From: an uncultured Bacilli bacterium
GTDB taxonomy: Bacteria; Bacillota_I; Bacilli_A; RF39; UBA660
Direction of reading: 5' to 3'
DNA: 64,000 nucleotides
Assembly: GCA_910579535.1 (NCBI GenBank)
Contig: CAJTUR010000002.1
Coordinates: 1-64,000, forward strand
The notes under the pieces are model-generated. The model was not told where the DNA came from, searched no databases, and saw nothing but the letters and a program-made list of their open reading frames with translations. A program made the translations under genes and the position numbers. Shown here one piece after another: positions 25,836 to 32,923 of the stretch (the first letter of the stretch is position 1; every line of letters begins with the position of its first letter).

Positions 25836-26712
25836 CTTTTATTTTATCAAAGTAAACATCGAAGTCTTTTTTTGATTCTGTTTCGATAGCTTTTATCAAT
25901 TCTTCTTTGTAAGATTCTTTAAAACCTTTAAAAGTTTGGTTTCCTATGATGGTATAAGGAACACCTTTAATGGTATCGTTCATTTGGCGAGCAAATAATT
26001 CTAAATTTTCCTTATTTTCTTTGTTGTACCAAACTTCAAAAGGGTATAGGTTATAAAGTTTGCCGTAGTCTTCCTTTATACTTTCAAAAAATTTAAATTC
26101 TTCTTCACAGTGAGGACATCCGTCTCCCCAAAAGAAATAGATATTCACTTTGTTTTTTTCTTTTTTTACATTTTCTAAATGAACATTTTTGGATGGTGCT
26201 GGTGTTTCTTCAGCCTCTGTTTCATTAGAAACGGATGAATTCTTGTTTACTTCTTTTAAATGAATATATTTTGTAAACCAATCTTTAAAACCTTCTTTAC
26301 TTTCATAAAAACGTAAGTCTTCGTTTTTGTTGGCTTCTAAAAAGTCTATTCTTTTTCCATTTTCAAATAGAATAAATGAAGGATAATAATTTATTTTATC
26401 TCCAACTTTCAGTTCTTTTAATTTTGAAAAAGCAATTTTATAAATAGAAATTTTATTTTCTTTAAGAAATTCATTTAAAACGCTTTCAAAGTCTGATGAG
26501 GTGATACACATCGGTTGGTAAACAAAAATCGCAAAGCTTTCTTTTTCATTGATTAGTTTTTCTAATTCTGGTCCTTCTATCTCGGTTATTTTATTTTCTC
26601 CGTAATATTTTTCTTCTAACTCGAAGACTTGTTTTTTGGGTTTCAAGATGAAAAAAAGAGAGAGAACCACTCCTATTAATAAAATAGGAAGAATAATTTT
26701 CCATTTTTTCAT
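25831..26712 (-). CDS. Membrane-anchored tandem thioredoxin-like protein
   Basis: 293 residues. One N-terminal membrane helix (about 5-22) anchors two thioredoxin-like domains outside the cell. Domain 1 (about 40-150) has only one cysteine at the usual active-site position (YQPMCITSSD), so it should not do dithiol exchange. Domain 2 (about 185-285) has WGDGCPHCEEEF, with CPHC at 199-202, typical of DsbA/TlpA-like oxidoreductases, plus the cis-Pro region KGVPYTIIG. A Ser/Thr/Glu linker joins them. It overlaps the rhodanese gene by 4 nt, so the two proteins probably work together in extracytoplasmic sulfur or redox chemistry. Confidence 0.85.
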   Translation of the reverse strand: MKKWKIILPILLIGVVLSLFFILKPKKQVFELEEKYYGENKITEIEGPELEKLINEKESFAIFVYQPMCITSSDFESVLNEFLKENKISIYKIAFSKLKELKVGDKINYYPSFILFENGKRIDFLEANKNEDLRFYESKEGFKDWFTKYIHLKEVNKNSSVSNETEAEETPAPSKNVHLENVKKEKNKVNIYFFWGDGCPHCEEEFKFFESIKEDYGKLYNLYPFEVWYNKENKENLELFARQMNDTIKGVPYTIIGNQTFKGFKESYKEELIKAIETESKKDFDVYFDKIKE

Positions 26713-27419
26713 TTTTTCACCTTTGTTAAGACATCAAAATCAATATTATAATAAGGCACTTTGCTAAAATCATACACATCTTTTCCGTCTTTTGTTCTTT
26801 TTACTTCAATGGCATGGTTGCCTTTATAATACCAGTAGCCGCCGATGTCACGAACGCGTTCTTTATCCCAACCTAAAGCAATTAATAACTCTTTAACTTG
26901 ACCCGCATAGCCACCAGCTCCACACATGATAAAAATATTTTTATCTTTTGGGAAGATGGCTTCTAAAATGGATAAAGATTCTTCATAATTTGCTGTGTAG
27001 CTCCCATCTTCTTCTAATGTATATAACGTTTCTCCCGTGTACAAACCACTTACGTTTTCACGCTTTTTTTGTTCAATGTATTCATCAGTAAAACCCGCTA
27101 GATAAACCGATGGAATGACTTCAAAACCTTCAATGTACCCACTTAAGTAACGATCGCCACCTTTATTTTCCCAAGTAGCGGTATCAACGAGCATTCTCAC
27201 ATCACGATAAACGGTATCGGTACGATTTAAATACTCGTCAATGCTGGTTTCATCAATGTTTTTATCTATTCCATATTTTCCTCGCAATCCTTCTGCTAAT
27301 TCAGCTTTGGGCAAGGGACTCTCAAAGGTTCTTTTTTCTTTGAATACAAAATGAGTAAATACTCCTCCCCCTACAAAACAAACTATCATTACTAAAATTA
27401 ATATTATATTTTTTTTCAT
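26709..27419 (-). CDS. Membrane-anchored rhodanese-like protein
   Basis: 236 residues with an N-terminal signal-anchor (about 4-25). A single rhodanese-like domain has the active-site loop IMCGAGGYAGQVKELLIALG (Cys166) and the closing DIGGYWYYKGNHAIE strand. The MLVDTATWENKGGDRYLSGYI-type CH2A region is also recognisable. It should sit on the outer surface and bind or transfer sulfur through Cys166. It is translationally coupled to the thioredoxin-like protein downstream. Confidence 0.85.
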   Translation of the reverse strand: MKKNIILILVMIVCFVGGGVFTHFVFKEKRTFESPLPKAELAEGLRGKYGIDKNIDETSIDEYLNRTDTVYRDVRMLVDTATWENKGGDRYLSGYIEGFEVIPSVYLAGFTDEYIEQKKRENVSGLYTGETLYTLEEDGSYTANYEESLSILEAIFPKDKNIFIMCGAGGYAGQVKELLIALGWDKERVRDIGGYWYYKGNHAIEVKRTKDGKDVYDFSKVPYYNIDFDVLTKVKK

Positions 27420-27509
27420 TTTCTTCCTCCTTCTGTTTTTAATTTAAAGAAAAAAAGAGAAAATGGCAATCGTCTTTTGGTTTAATCCGCTCAACTTTAA
27501 GTTGATTTT

Positions 27510-28211
27510 TTAAGAACAACTTTTTAGCGTTAAAGGAATGGTGTACGTTTTGTTTTTCTCATCTTTTGTCGTTGCTTTTATGGAAATAAATAAACTCTCT
27601 TCTTTATAAAATTCACAAACTTTTTTGTAATTATCAACAGAAAAAGTGACTTTTTGTAAAAATTTTTCTAATGTAATCGTATTGAGTCCTTCGTATTTAT
27701 AAGCACTAATTTTCTTTTCTATTTCTTCGTTTGATTCGTATAAAGTACATTCAATCGTTTGATATTCCTCTTCATTAACTTCTCCACAATATTCAATGTT
27801 TGAAATATAAATGGCGGATTTGTTTTCGTTATAGGCTATGTTTCCAGAAATGTTAAAGTTTTTACATTCAGAGGAAAGGGTTTTAAATTGAAAATCGTTT
27901 TTGTTTTGATTCCATATCTTAAAAAGAACGACTGTAAAAAGAATTAGAGAAAGTGTCACTAAAATAATTAAGAGACTTTTTTTATTCTTTCGATTTGGTG
28001 TTTTCCTTTCTCCATCAAATAATTCTTCTAAACTAATATTAAAATCTTTGCTTATTTGTCTTATTAAAATCATATCTGGCATGTTTAAGCCACGTTCCCA
28101 TTTGCTGACGGCTTGGAATGTTACATGGTATTTTTCAGCCAATTGTTTTTGAGTTAAATGATTTGTTTTTCTTATTTCTTTAATTAATTGACCAAATTTT
28201 TCTTGATTCAT
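27510..28211 (-). CDS. Membrane-bound XRE-family regulator
   Basis: 233 residues. The first about 65 residues are a helix-turn-helix of the XRE type (LTQKQLAEKYHVTFQAVSKW). One transmembrane helix follows (about 78-96), then a 135-residue extracytoplasmic domain with four cysteines, including a final CS. This arrangement suggests a one-component sensor that reads an external signal and controls DNA directly. It precedes the orphan FtsX permease gene (28269) on the far side, so the target may be local, but no operator is visible. Confidence 0.8.
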   Translation of the reverse strand: MNQEKFGQLIKEIRKTNHLTQKQLAEKYHVTFQAVSKWERGLNMPDMILIRQISKDFNISLEELFDGERKTPNRKNKKSLLIILVTLSLILFTVVLFKIWNQNKNDFQFKTLSSECKNFNISGNIAYNENKSAIYISNIEYCGEVNEEEYQTIECTLYESNEEIEKKISAYKYEGLNTITLEKFLQKVTFSVDNYKKVCEFYKEESLFISIKATTKDEKNKTYTIPLTLKSCS

Positions 28212-28268
28212 AAACTTTTTACTCCTCTTAAGATTTCTTTTATTATACTATTAATTATAAATAATTCA

Positions 28269-30782
28269 CTAAATATTTTCATTTTTTATGGACTCAATAA
28301 TATTGGTATTTTTTATTTTTTTAACACTGTACCTCATCACTATTAAAATGATAACTAAAACACTTAATGTTGCAAGTATTAGGTATTTTGTAGAAAAAAG
28401 CATGATTAGTGCATTTTTTTTGCTATTTAATTTCGAAACTTCTATTAGAAGATAAATTAGAGTTAAAGAAATCGGTAGGCCTATCATTAACGTTTTAATT
28501 ATTAAAAAGAAACTTTCGAGTTGAATCATTTTGTTTAAATTTTTCTGACTCATTCCTAGACTTCTTAAAATCGAAAATTCCATTTTTCTTAGGTTGATGT
28601 TTGAACTTAGGGTATTAAACATACTTAAAATACTTATTAATGCTATAAATAAAAGAATAAAGTAAAGGAGACCTTTTATAACAAGGTAAAGTAAATAGAT
28701 TTCGTAATTTTCTAGTGCTCGATTTTCATATTGAATATGATTTGAGGCGTATTTCTTTACAATTTGATTTATTTCATCGTCTAATTTTTTAAATTTTCGA
28801 CTATTTATTTCTATTTTCCAATATTTCTTTAAATAGTCTTCATACGTTTCATTGGTGATACTACTAAAATTTTTGGTATTTTTACTAATAAAGTTGGTGA
28901 CTAGATAATTAAATTGTTTTAAGTCTACAACTAATGTCAGTGTATTAAATTTGTTTAAGTAATTCTTATTGGTTAAGTATAGATTTTCTAAAGTTAAATA
29001 CGGCTCATGTGTAATATACTGAGTTGTATTTTCTTGGTCCTGGATTTCTATTTCACAAATTTTTATTCTTTCCAGATTGTCTTTAAAGGCTTCAATTGTT
29101 TCGCTTTCATTATTTTTTTCAATTTCTTTTAAGTTATACAGAATCATTCGGTCGTCTTTTAATCCTAATTCTTTTTTATATTTTTGATAATTTTCTTCAT
29201 CTAAACCTACTAAAGAAAGAGTATGATAATGATTGTTTTGAGTTAAATACTCTGAGTTAAGAAATTCTTCTTCCGCTTGAAAATAGAGAAAAGCTATTTT
29301 TGATTCTACATAGTCATCCATTAATTTTATATTTTTAATTTCTTCAATGATTTTTTGATTGTCTTTTTCCTCATTATCAAATAAAGTGATGTCTATATCA
29401 AAAGAATGATGAAAGGTGTTTTTGGTTTGTTCTAAAAAATAATTTATAAAAGTAGAGCCAACGATAAATAAAACAAAGCTTATGGTTAGTGAGGTGGTAA
29501 TGAGCAAGAATTTATTACTGTTTCTTTTAATGTTTTTATAAGCCAGTTCTCCGATAGCTCCACTTATTTTTTTTATAAGGGGATAACTAAATTTTTTTAT
29601 TTTTAGATTGGTTTCGGTATTTCTGATTGTTTGAATGGGTGGAATATGACTTGCTGTTTTGGCGGGTTTTCTAACGGATAGAAAAATGGTTAGGATGATA
29701 AATAAAACGGAGAAAATGAGAAAAGAGATTTCTAAATTTAATTTAAATGGAAGCGGTAATATTGTTTTTAATGTTTGATTTATAAATAAAAGAATGAGTT
29801 CCATTAGCCCTAAGCTTAATCCAAAACCAATTATGATTCCTAAGGATCCTACTAAGCTAGCTTCATAAAGGAGCATTTTATAAATCTGTTTTTTTGTGGC
29901 TCCTATACATTTTAGTCTTCCTAGTTCCTTTTTTCTTTCTATTAGGGAAATTTCAAATGAATTGTAAATGATTAAAAAGCAAAAAACACTCATAATAGAT
30001 AGAACAATCCCTAAATAGAAATAAATACGAAATTGATCTAATTTGTTTTGATACGCTCCATAAGCCACTAATAAGCTCGTATTTATGTTGGTATTTTTAA
30101 AAGATTCACTTTTGTTTTTCACTTCACGTTCTAAATTTAACTTAGTAGCGGTCTTCTCAATTTTATCATAAATATTAAAATAACTTTTATAGGTAATAAA
30201 AAAATAAGTATGAGCGTTAGATTGATCGATGAACGCTTTTGTGAAGGCTACTGGTTTATAAACGCTTTTTAACGTATCATAATGGTCTTCTTGAATTAAT
30301 TTATTCTCGTTATAAATTCCAACTATTTTATAGTTATGAATCCTTTCTTCAAGATCAAGATTCAATTCTTCTGCTAGATTGTTTGATATTAGGATTTCAT
30401 TATTATTTTGAGGCTCACTTCCTTTTATTAGGGTTACATATTCTTTTAGCTCTTCATTGTAGGTAAAAAGGTTTAAAATGGTGTCTTCGTTATTGTTTAA
30501 TTTAATGGGAATTTCTTCTTTTTTCTGGGTGCATTTAATTGATTTTATCTTTTTGTCTTCTTGTAAAATTTTTATAGATTGATAGTCTAAATCTTCAAAT
30601 TGAACATGGAAATCGCCGCTACTTTTTAAGGCTTCTGTGATGTTTTGTTTTCTTATTGTAGAGGCACCTATACCAATAGAGAATAACAACATCGATGTTA
30701 AAATGATACTCAATAAAGTCATTTTGGTTCTTTTTTTATTTAACTTTAATTGTTTATTGGTTAGTGTTATCAATGTTTTCAT
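28269..30782 (-). CDS. FtsX-like ABC transporter permease (MacB/BceB type)
   Basis: 837 residues with the double-FtsX layout. An N-terminal helix leads to a large outside domain. A first FtsX domain with three helices follows (around SIMSVFCFLIIYNSFEISL to LGLMELILLFIN). A second half repeats the plan and ends with ALISILSMFNTLSSNINLRK and the last two helices. Such permeases work with a cytoplasmic ATPase in export or peptide resistance. No ABC ATPase gene lies next to it, so the partner must be elsewhere or lost. The reading frame is intact. Confidence 0.85.
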   Translation of the reverse strand: MKTLITLTNKQLKLNKKRTKMTLLSIILTSMLLFSIGIGASTIRKQNITEALKSSGDFHVQFEDLDYQSIKILQEDKKIKSIKCTQKKEEIPIKLNNNEDTILNLFTYNEELKEYVTLIKGSEPQNNNEILISNNLAEELNLDLEERIHNYKIVGIYNENKLIQEDHYDTLKSVYKPVAFTKAFIDQSNAHTYFFITYKSYFNIYDKIEKTATKLNLEREVKNKSESFKNTNINTSLLVAYGAYQNKLDQFRIYFYLGIVLSIMSVFCFLIIYNSFEISLIERKKELGRLKCIGATKKQIYKMLLYEASLVGSLGIIIGFGLSLGLMELILLFINQTLKTILPLPFKLNLEISFLIFSVLFIILTIFLSVRKPAKTASHIPPIQTIRNTETNLKIKKFSYPLIKKISGAIGELAYKNIKRNSNKFLLITTSLTISFVLFIVGSTFINYFLEQTKNTFHHSFDIDITLFDNEEKDNQKIIEEIKNIKLMDDYVESKIAFLYFQAEEEFLNSEYLTQNNHYHTLSLVGLDEENYQKYKKELGLKDDRMILYNLKEIEKNNESETIEAFKDNLERIKICEIEIQDQENTTQYITHEPYLTLENLYLTNKNYLNKFNTLTLVVDLKQFNYLVTNFISKNTKNFSSITNETYEDYLKKYWKIEINSRKFKKLDDEINQIVKKYASNHIQYENRALENYEIYLLYLVIKGLLYFILLFIALISILSMFNTLSSNINLRKMEFSILRSLGMSQKNLNKMIQLESFFLIIKTLMIGLPISLTLIYLLIEVSKLNSKKNALIMLFSTKYLILATLSVLVIILIVMRYSVKKIKNTNIIESIKNENI

Positions 30783-30833
30783 TATAATACTCTTTTCTTT
30801 ATTTATTATAATTGATTTTTGTTCTAAATTCTA

Positions 30834-30862
30834 TTAAAAAAGAAATCATTTTTTTTGATTTC
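30834..30862 (-). terminator. Terminator of the retron transcript
   Basis: GAAATCA (30842-30848) pairs with TGATTTC (30856-30862). On the minus strand the stem is followed by six T, directly after the reverse transcriptase stop. Confidence 0.85.
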
Positions 30863-30868
30863 CTTCTT

Positions 30869-31861
30869 TTATTCTCGATTCTTTTTTAGAATTTCTAAAT
30901 ATTGATTTTGGTATTTTTTTAAAACTAAGTCTTCTTTTCCTCGAACCATAGCTATAAAGTTCAATCTTCCTTCTATTACTTTTTTCAATTCCTTAATCAG
31001 TTTATTTTTATGTATATTTTGACAATCATATTTTTCATCTTTTTTAAAATAATTTAAAGCGGTCACATAAAGCCCCTCTTTTTCACAACGATTCAGTAAT
31101 GCTCTTAATTTTTTGATGTAAATTTTTTTTACGTTTACTTTTTCATTAACAATTAAACCCGTCACTTCTTTTCTTTCCCGTTGCCAACTATAATTGGTTT
31201 TGGTTTCATTGATGGTAAAGCCACTTCTTTCGATTCGTTTTCGTAATTCTTGACCAAGTATAATTTCGTTGTCTTGATTTCTTTTGACAATTTTTTCAGA
31301 AAAAGGGGTTCGACTCGATAAAGTGATATCATCCGCGTATCTTGTATAGTGAAATTGATACTGTTCACCTAAACGAAGTATTTTCTTATCTAATGAATAA
31401 CACACAATATTTGAAAGACTGGGTGATGCTGGTGATCCTTGAGGGAGTGCATTGTGAAAACATGAAAGGTTCGCCAGAATGGTTGCGACTTCTTTTGGTA
31501 AATTAAATGGCTCAGTCATAAATATGCCTCGAACACGTCCAAAATGAATGGAGGGAAAGAAATTTTTTAAGTCAATATTTAAAATGTATCCCGCTTTACT
31601 ATGAATTATAGCATTATCCACAATACTTTTTCCTTTGATAAAGCCATATTGACATTCTAAAAAAGTATATTTTTTATCAATATACTCTTTTATTTTTTCT
31701 TGTACTTTTTTTAGATTCCAATCAGGTGATGCAATAGTACGATACCCGCCACTTCGTTTTGGCACTTTAAAGGTATGGTATTTACTTTTGGTTAATGCTT
31801 CATTAAGTAATTCCTCATCAATATCTAAAATATAACTAACATAATTTTTAGGATTTTTCAT
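30869..31861 (-). CDS. Retron-type reverse transcriptase
   Basis: 330 residues with hallmarks of retron RTs: NAIIH (83-87, the NAxxH motif), NIDLKNFFPSI with catalytic Asp97, QGSPASPSLSNIV, TRYADDITLSS with YADD at 175-178, and VTGLIVNEKV (the VTG motif in the thumb region). The length is typical. It starts at ATG 31861, whose first base belongs to a conserved-looking inverted repeat of the upstream ncRNA. It should make a branched RNA-linked msDNA. The gene just upstream is a DnaB-like ATPase. A terminator follows the stop, which fits a compact defence module. Confidence 0.93.
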   Translation of the reverse strand: MKNPKNYVSYILDIDEELLNEALTKSKYHTFKVPKRSGGYRTIASPDWNLKKVQEKIKEYIDKKYTFLECQYGFIKGKSIVDNAIIHSKAGYILNIDLKNFFPSIHFGRVRGIFMTEPFNLPKEVATILANLSCFHNALPQGSPASPSLSNIVCYSLDKKILRLGEQYQFHYTRYADDITLSSRTPFSEKIVKRNQDNEIILGQELRKRIERSGFTINETKTNYSWQRERKEVTGLIVNEKVNVKKIYIKKLRALLNRCEKEGLYVTALNYFKKDEKYDCQNIHKNKLIKELKKVIEGRLNFIAMVRGKEDLVLKKYQNQYLEILKKNRE

Positions 31862-31992
31862 ACTAATTCCTCGAATTCTAACATTATTGGTAAACCCGTA
31901 AGAGGTTTTACATATCGTAAGATATGTATTGTTTATACATTTTAATTGTCACTGCGAAACGCTCGTGATAGGCAATTCTTATTTCATTAGTA
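31861..31992 (-). ncRNA. Candidate retron msr-msd RNA
   Basis: The 125-bp space between the DnaB-like stop and the RT start is densely structured on the minus strand. The ends pair: TACTAAT (31986-31992) with ATTAGTA (31861-31867), then GAATT (31975-31979) with AATTC (31873-31877), the expected place for a1/a2 repeats. Inside are CAC..GCG-TTT-CGC..GTG, then ACATATC-TTAC-GATATGT, then AAACC-TCTTAC-GGGTTT. The last two loops both contain CTTACG. Size and position fit a retron ncRNA. The branching guanosine and the msr/msd boundary cannot be assigned by eye. Confidence 0.75.
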
Positions 31993-32721
31993 ATTTATAA
32001 AGTTCTCTTTTTGAGGATTATAATCTAAGTACACGGTATCCATACCACCATAACGGTTTTTAGCAATGATGATTTCTAAAATGTTATTTTTATTTTCACT
32101 CGAATAGTAATATTTACGATATAAGAATAAGACAATGTCTGAGTTACTTTCTAAATTACCGCTATTTTTTAAATCCATTAGTAAGGGCCTACTGTTTTCT
32201 CTATGTTCTACATTTCTAGAAATTTGAGATAATAGAAAGACGATTAATTTTTTCTGATTAGCAAGAGCTCTTATTTTATCTAATACTTCATTATAGGTAT
32301 CGATAGACGAAGAGCTTTTCTGACTACTTTTTAATAATTGTATGTAATCGATGATAACGAATTTTATTCCATTTTCGTTAATCAATTGTTCTAGTTCTTC
32401 TACCGTAAAGCAATCGTCTGAAAGATAGAGATTATAATTCTTTTTAGTGAGTTCAGACATTGTTTCTTTCATTAAGTTTTCATTTTTTTGAATTTCTGAA
32501 AATTTTTCTCCTTTTGAAAGGGTGGCTAATTTTAGAGCACTTTTTTCTTTACTCATTTCTAAATTTACATATAGTGTTGGAACATTATAATTGTCCATTA
32601 AACTTAATAGTATATTATTCATAAAATTACTTTTTCCCATACCAGGCCTTGCTCCAATAGTTATAATAGTACTTTCATTGATTCCATTTAATGCTTTATC
32701 TAATGGTTTTAAACCTAACAA
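31987..32721 (-). CDS. Stand-alone DnaB-like helicase C-terminal domain (retron-associated)
   Basis: At least 245 residues, equal to the RecA-like half of DnaB without the N-terminal domain. The core is intact: Walker A TIGARPGMGKSNF, VNLEMSKEKSALKLA, Walker B FVIIDYIQLL, FLLSQISRNVEHR, LKNSGNLESNSDIVLFLYR and IIAKNRYGGMDTV. TTG 32721 has no ribosome site. In the same frame, AAGGTGAG lies 5-6 nt before ATC 32781, which would add 20 residues ending ESFVKKY, so a non-standard start is possible. Strong promoter upstream, ncRNA and RT directly downstream: it is probably the retron's accessory protein. Confidence 0.85.
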   Translation of the reverse strand: MLGLKPLDKALNGINESTIITIGARPGMGKSNFMNNILLSLMDNYNVPTLYVNLEMSKEKSALKLATLSKGEKFSEIQKNENLMKETMSELTKKNYNLYLSDDCFTVEELEQLINENGIKFVIIDYIQLLKSSQKSSSSIDTYNEVLDKIRALANQKKLIVFLLSQISRNVEHRENSRPLLMDLKNSGNLESNSDIVLFLYRKYYYSSENKNNILEIIIAKNRYGGMDTVYLDYNPQKENFINY

Positions 32722-32798
32722 ATATTTTTTAACAAAACTTTCATTTAATTGAATGTCTGTTATTTTATTTATGGTTGCGATTTTTACTCACCTTCTTT

Positions 32799-32860
32799 CT
32801 TATGCGTACATAAGTACGAATTGTAATTTTATTATACCTTTTCTATTTTAAATTTGTCAA
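32799..32860 (-). promoter_or_regulatory. Strong promoter with overlapping inverted repeats before the retron operon
   Basis: On the minus strand TTGACA (32855-32860), an 18-bp spacer and TATAAT (32831-32836) form a near-consensus promoter. Downstream in the leader are two overlapping inverted repeats: CGTAC-TTAT-GTACG (32805-32818) and CTTATG-CATAAG arms (32799-32814). They could be an operator or an RNA hairpin before the DnaB-like gene. Confidence 0.8.
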
Positions 32861-32923
32861 TTTATTTTTTTATTATTTAGGTGTATAATTAAAATTTTTT
32901 TTATTTCTGATTTATGCTCTTCT

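Noticed and set aside
27490..27511. TCAACTT/AAGTTGA hairpin as a terminator
   Set aside because: The T-run lies on the plus strand, but both neighbouring genes are on the minus strand; no plus-strand transcript is apparent.
31987..32721. Replicative DnaB helicase
   Set aside because: The whole N-terminal domain is missing and the gene belongs to the retron transcript.
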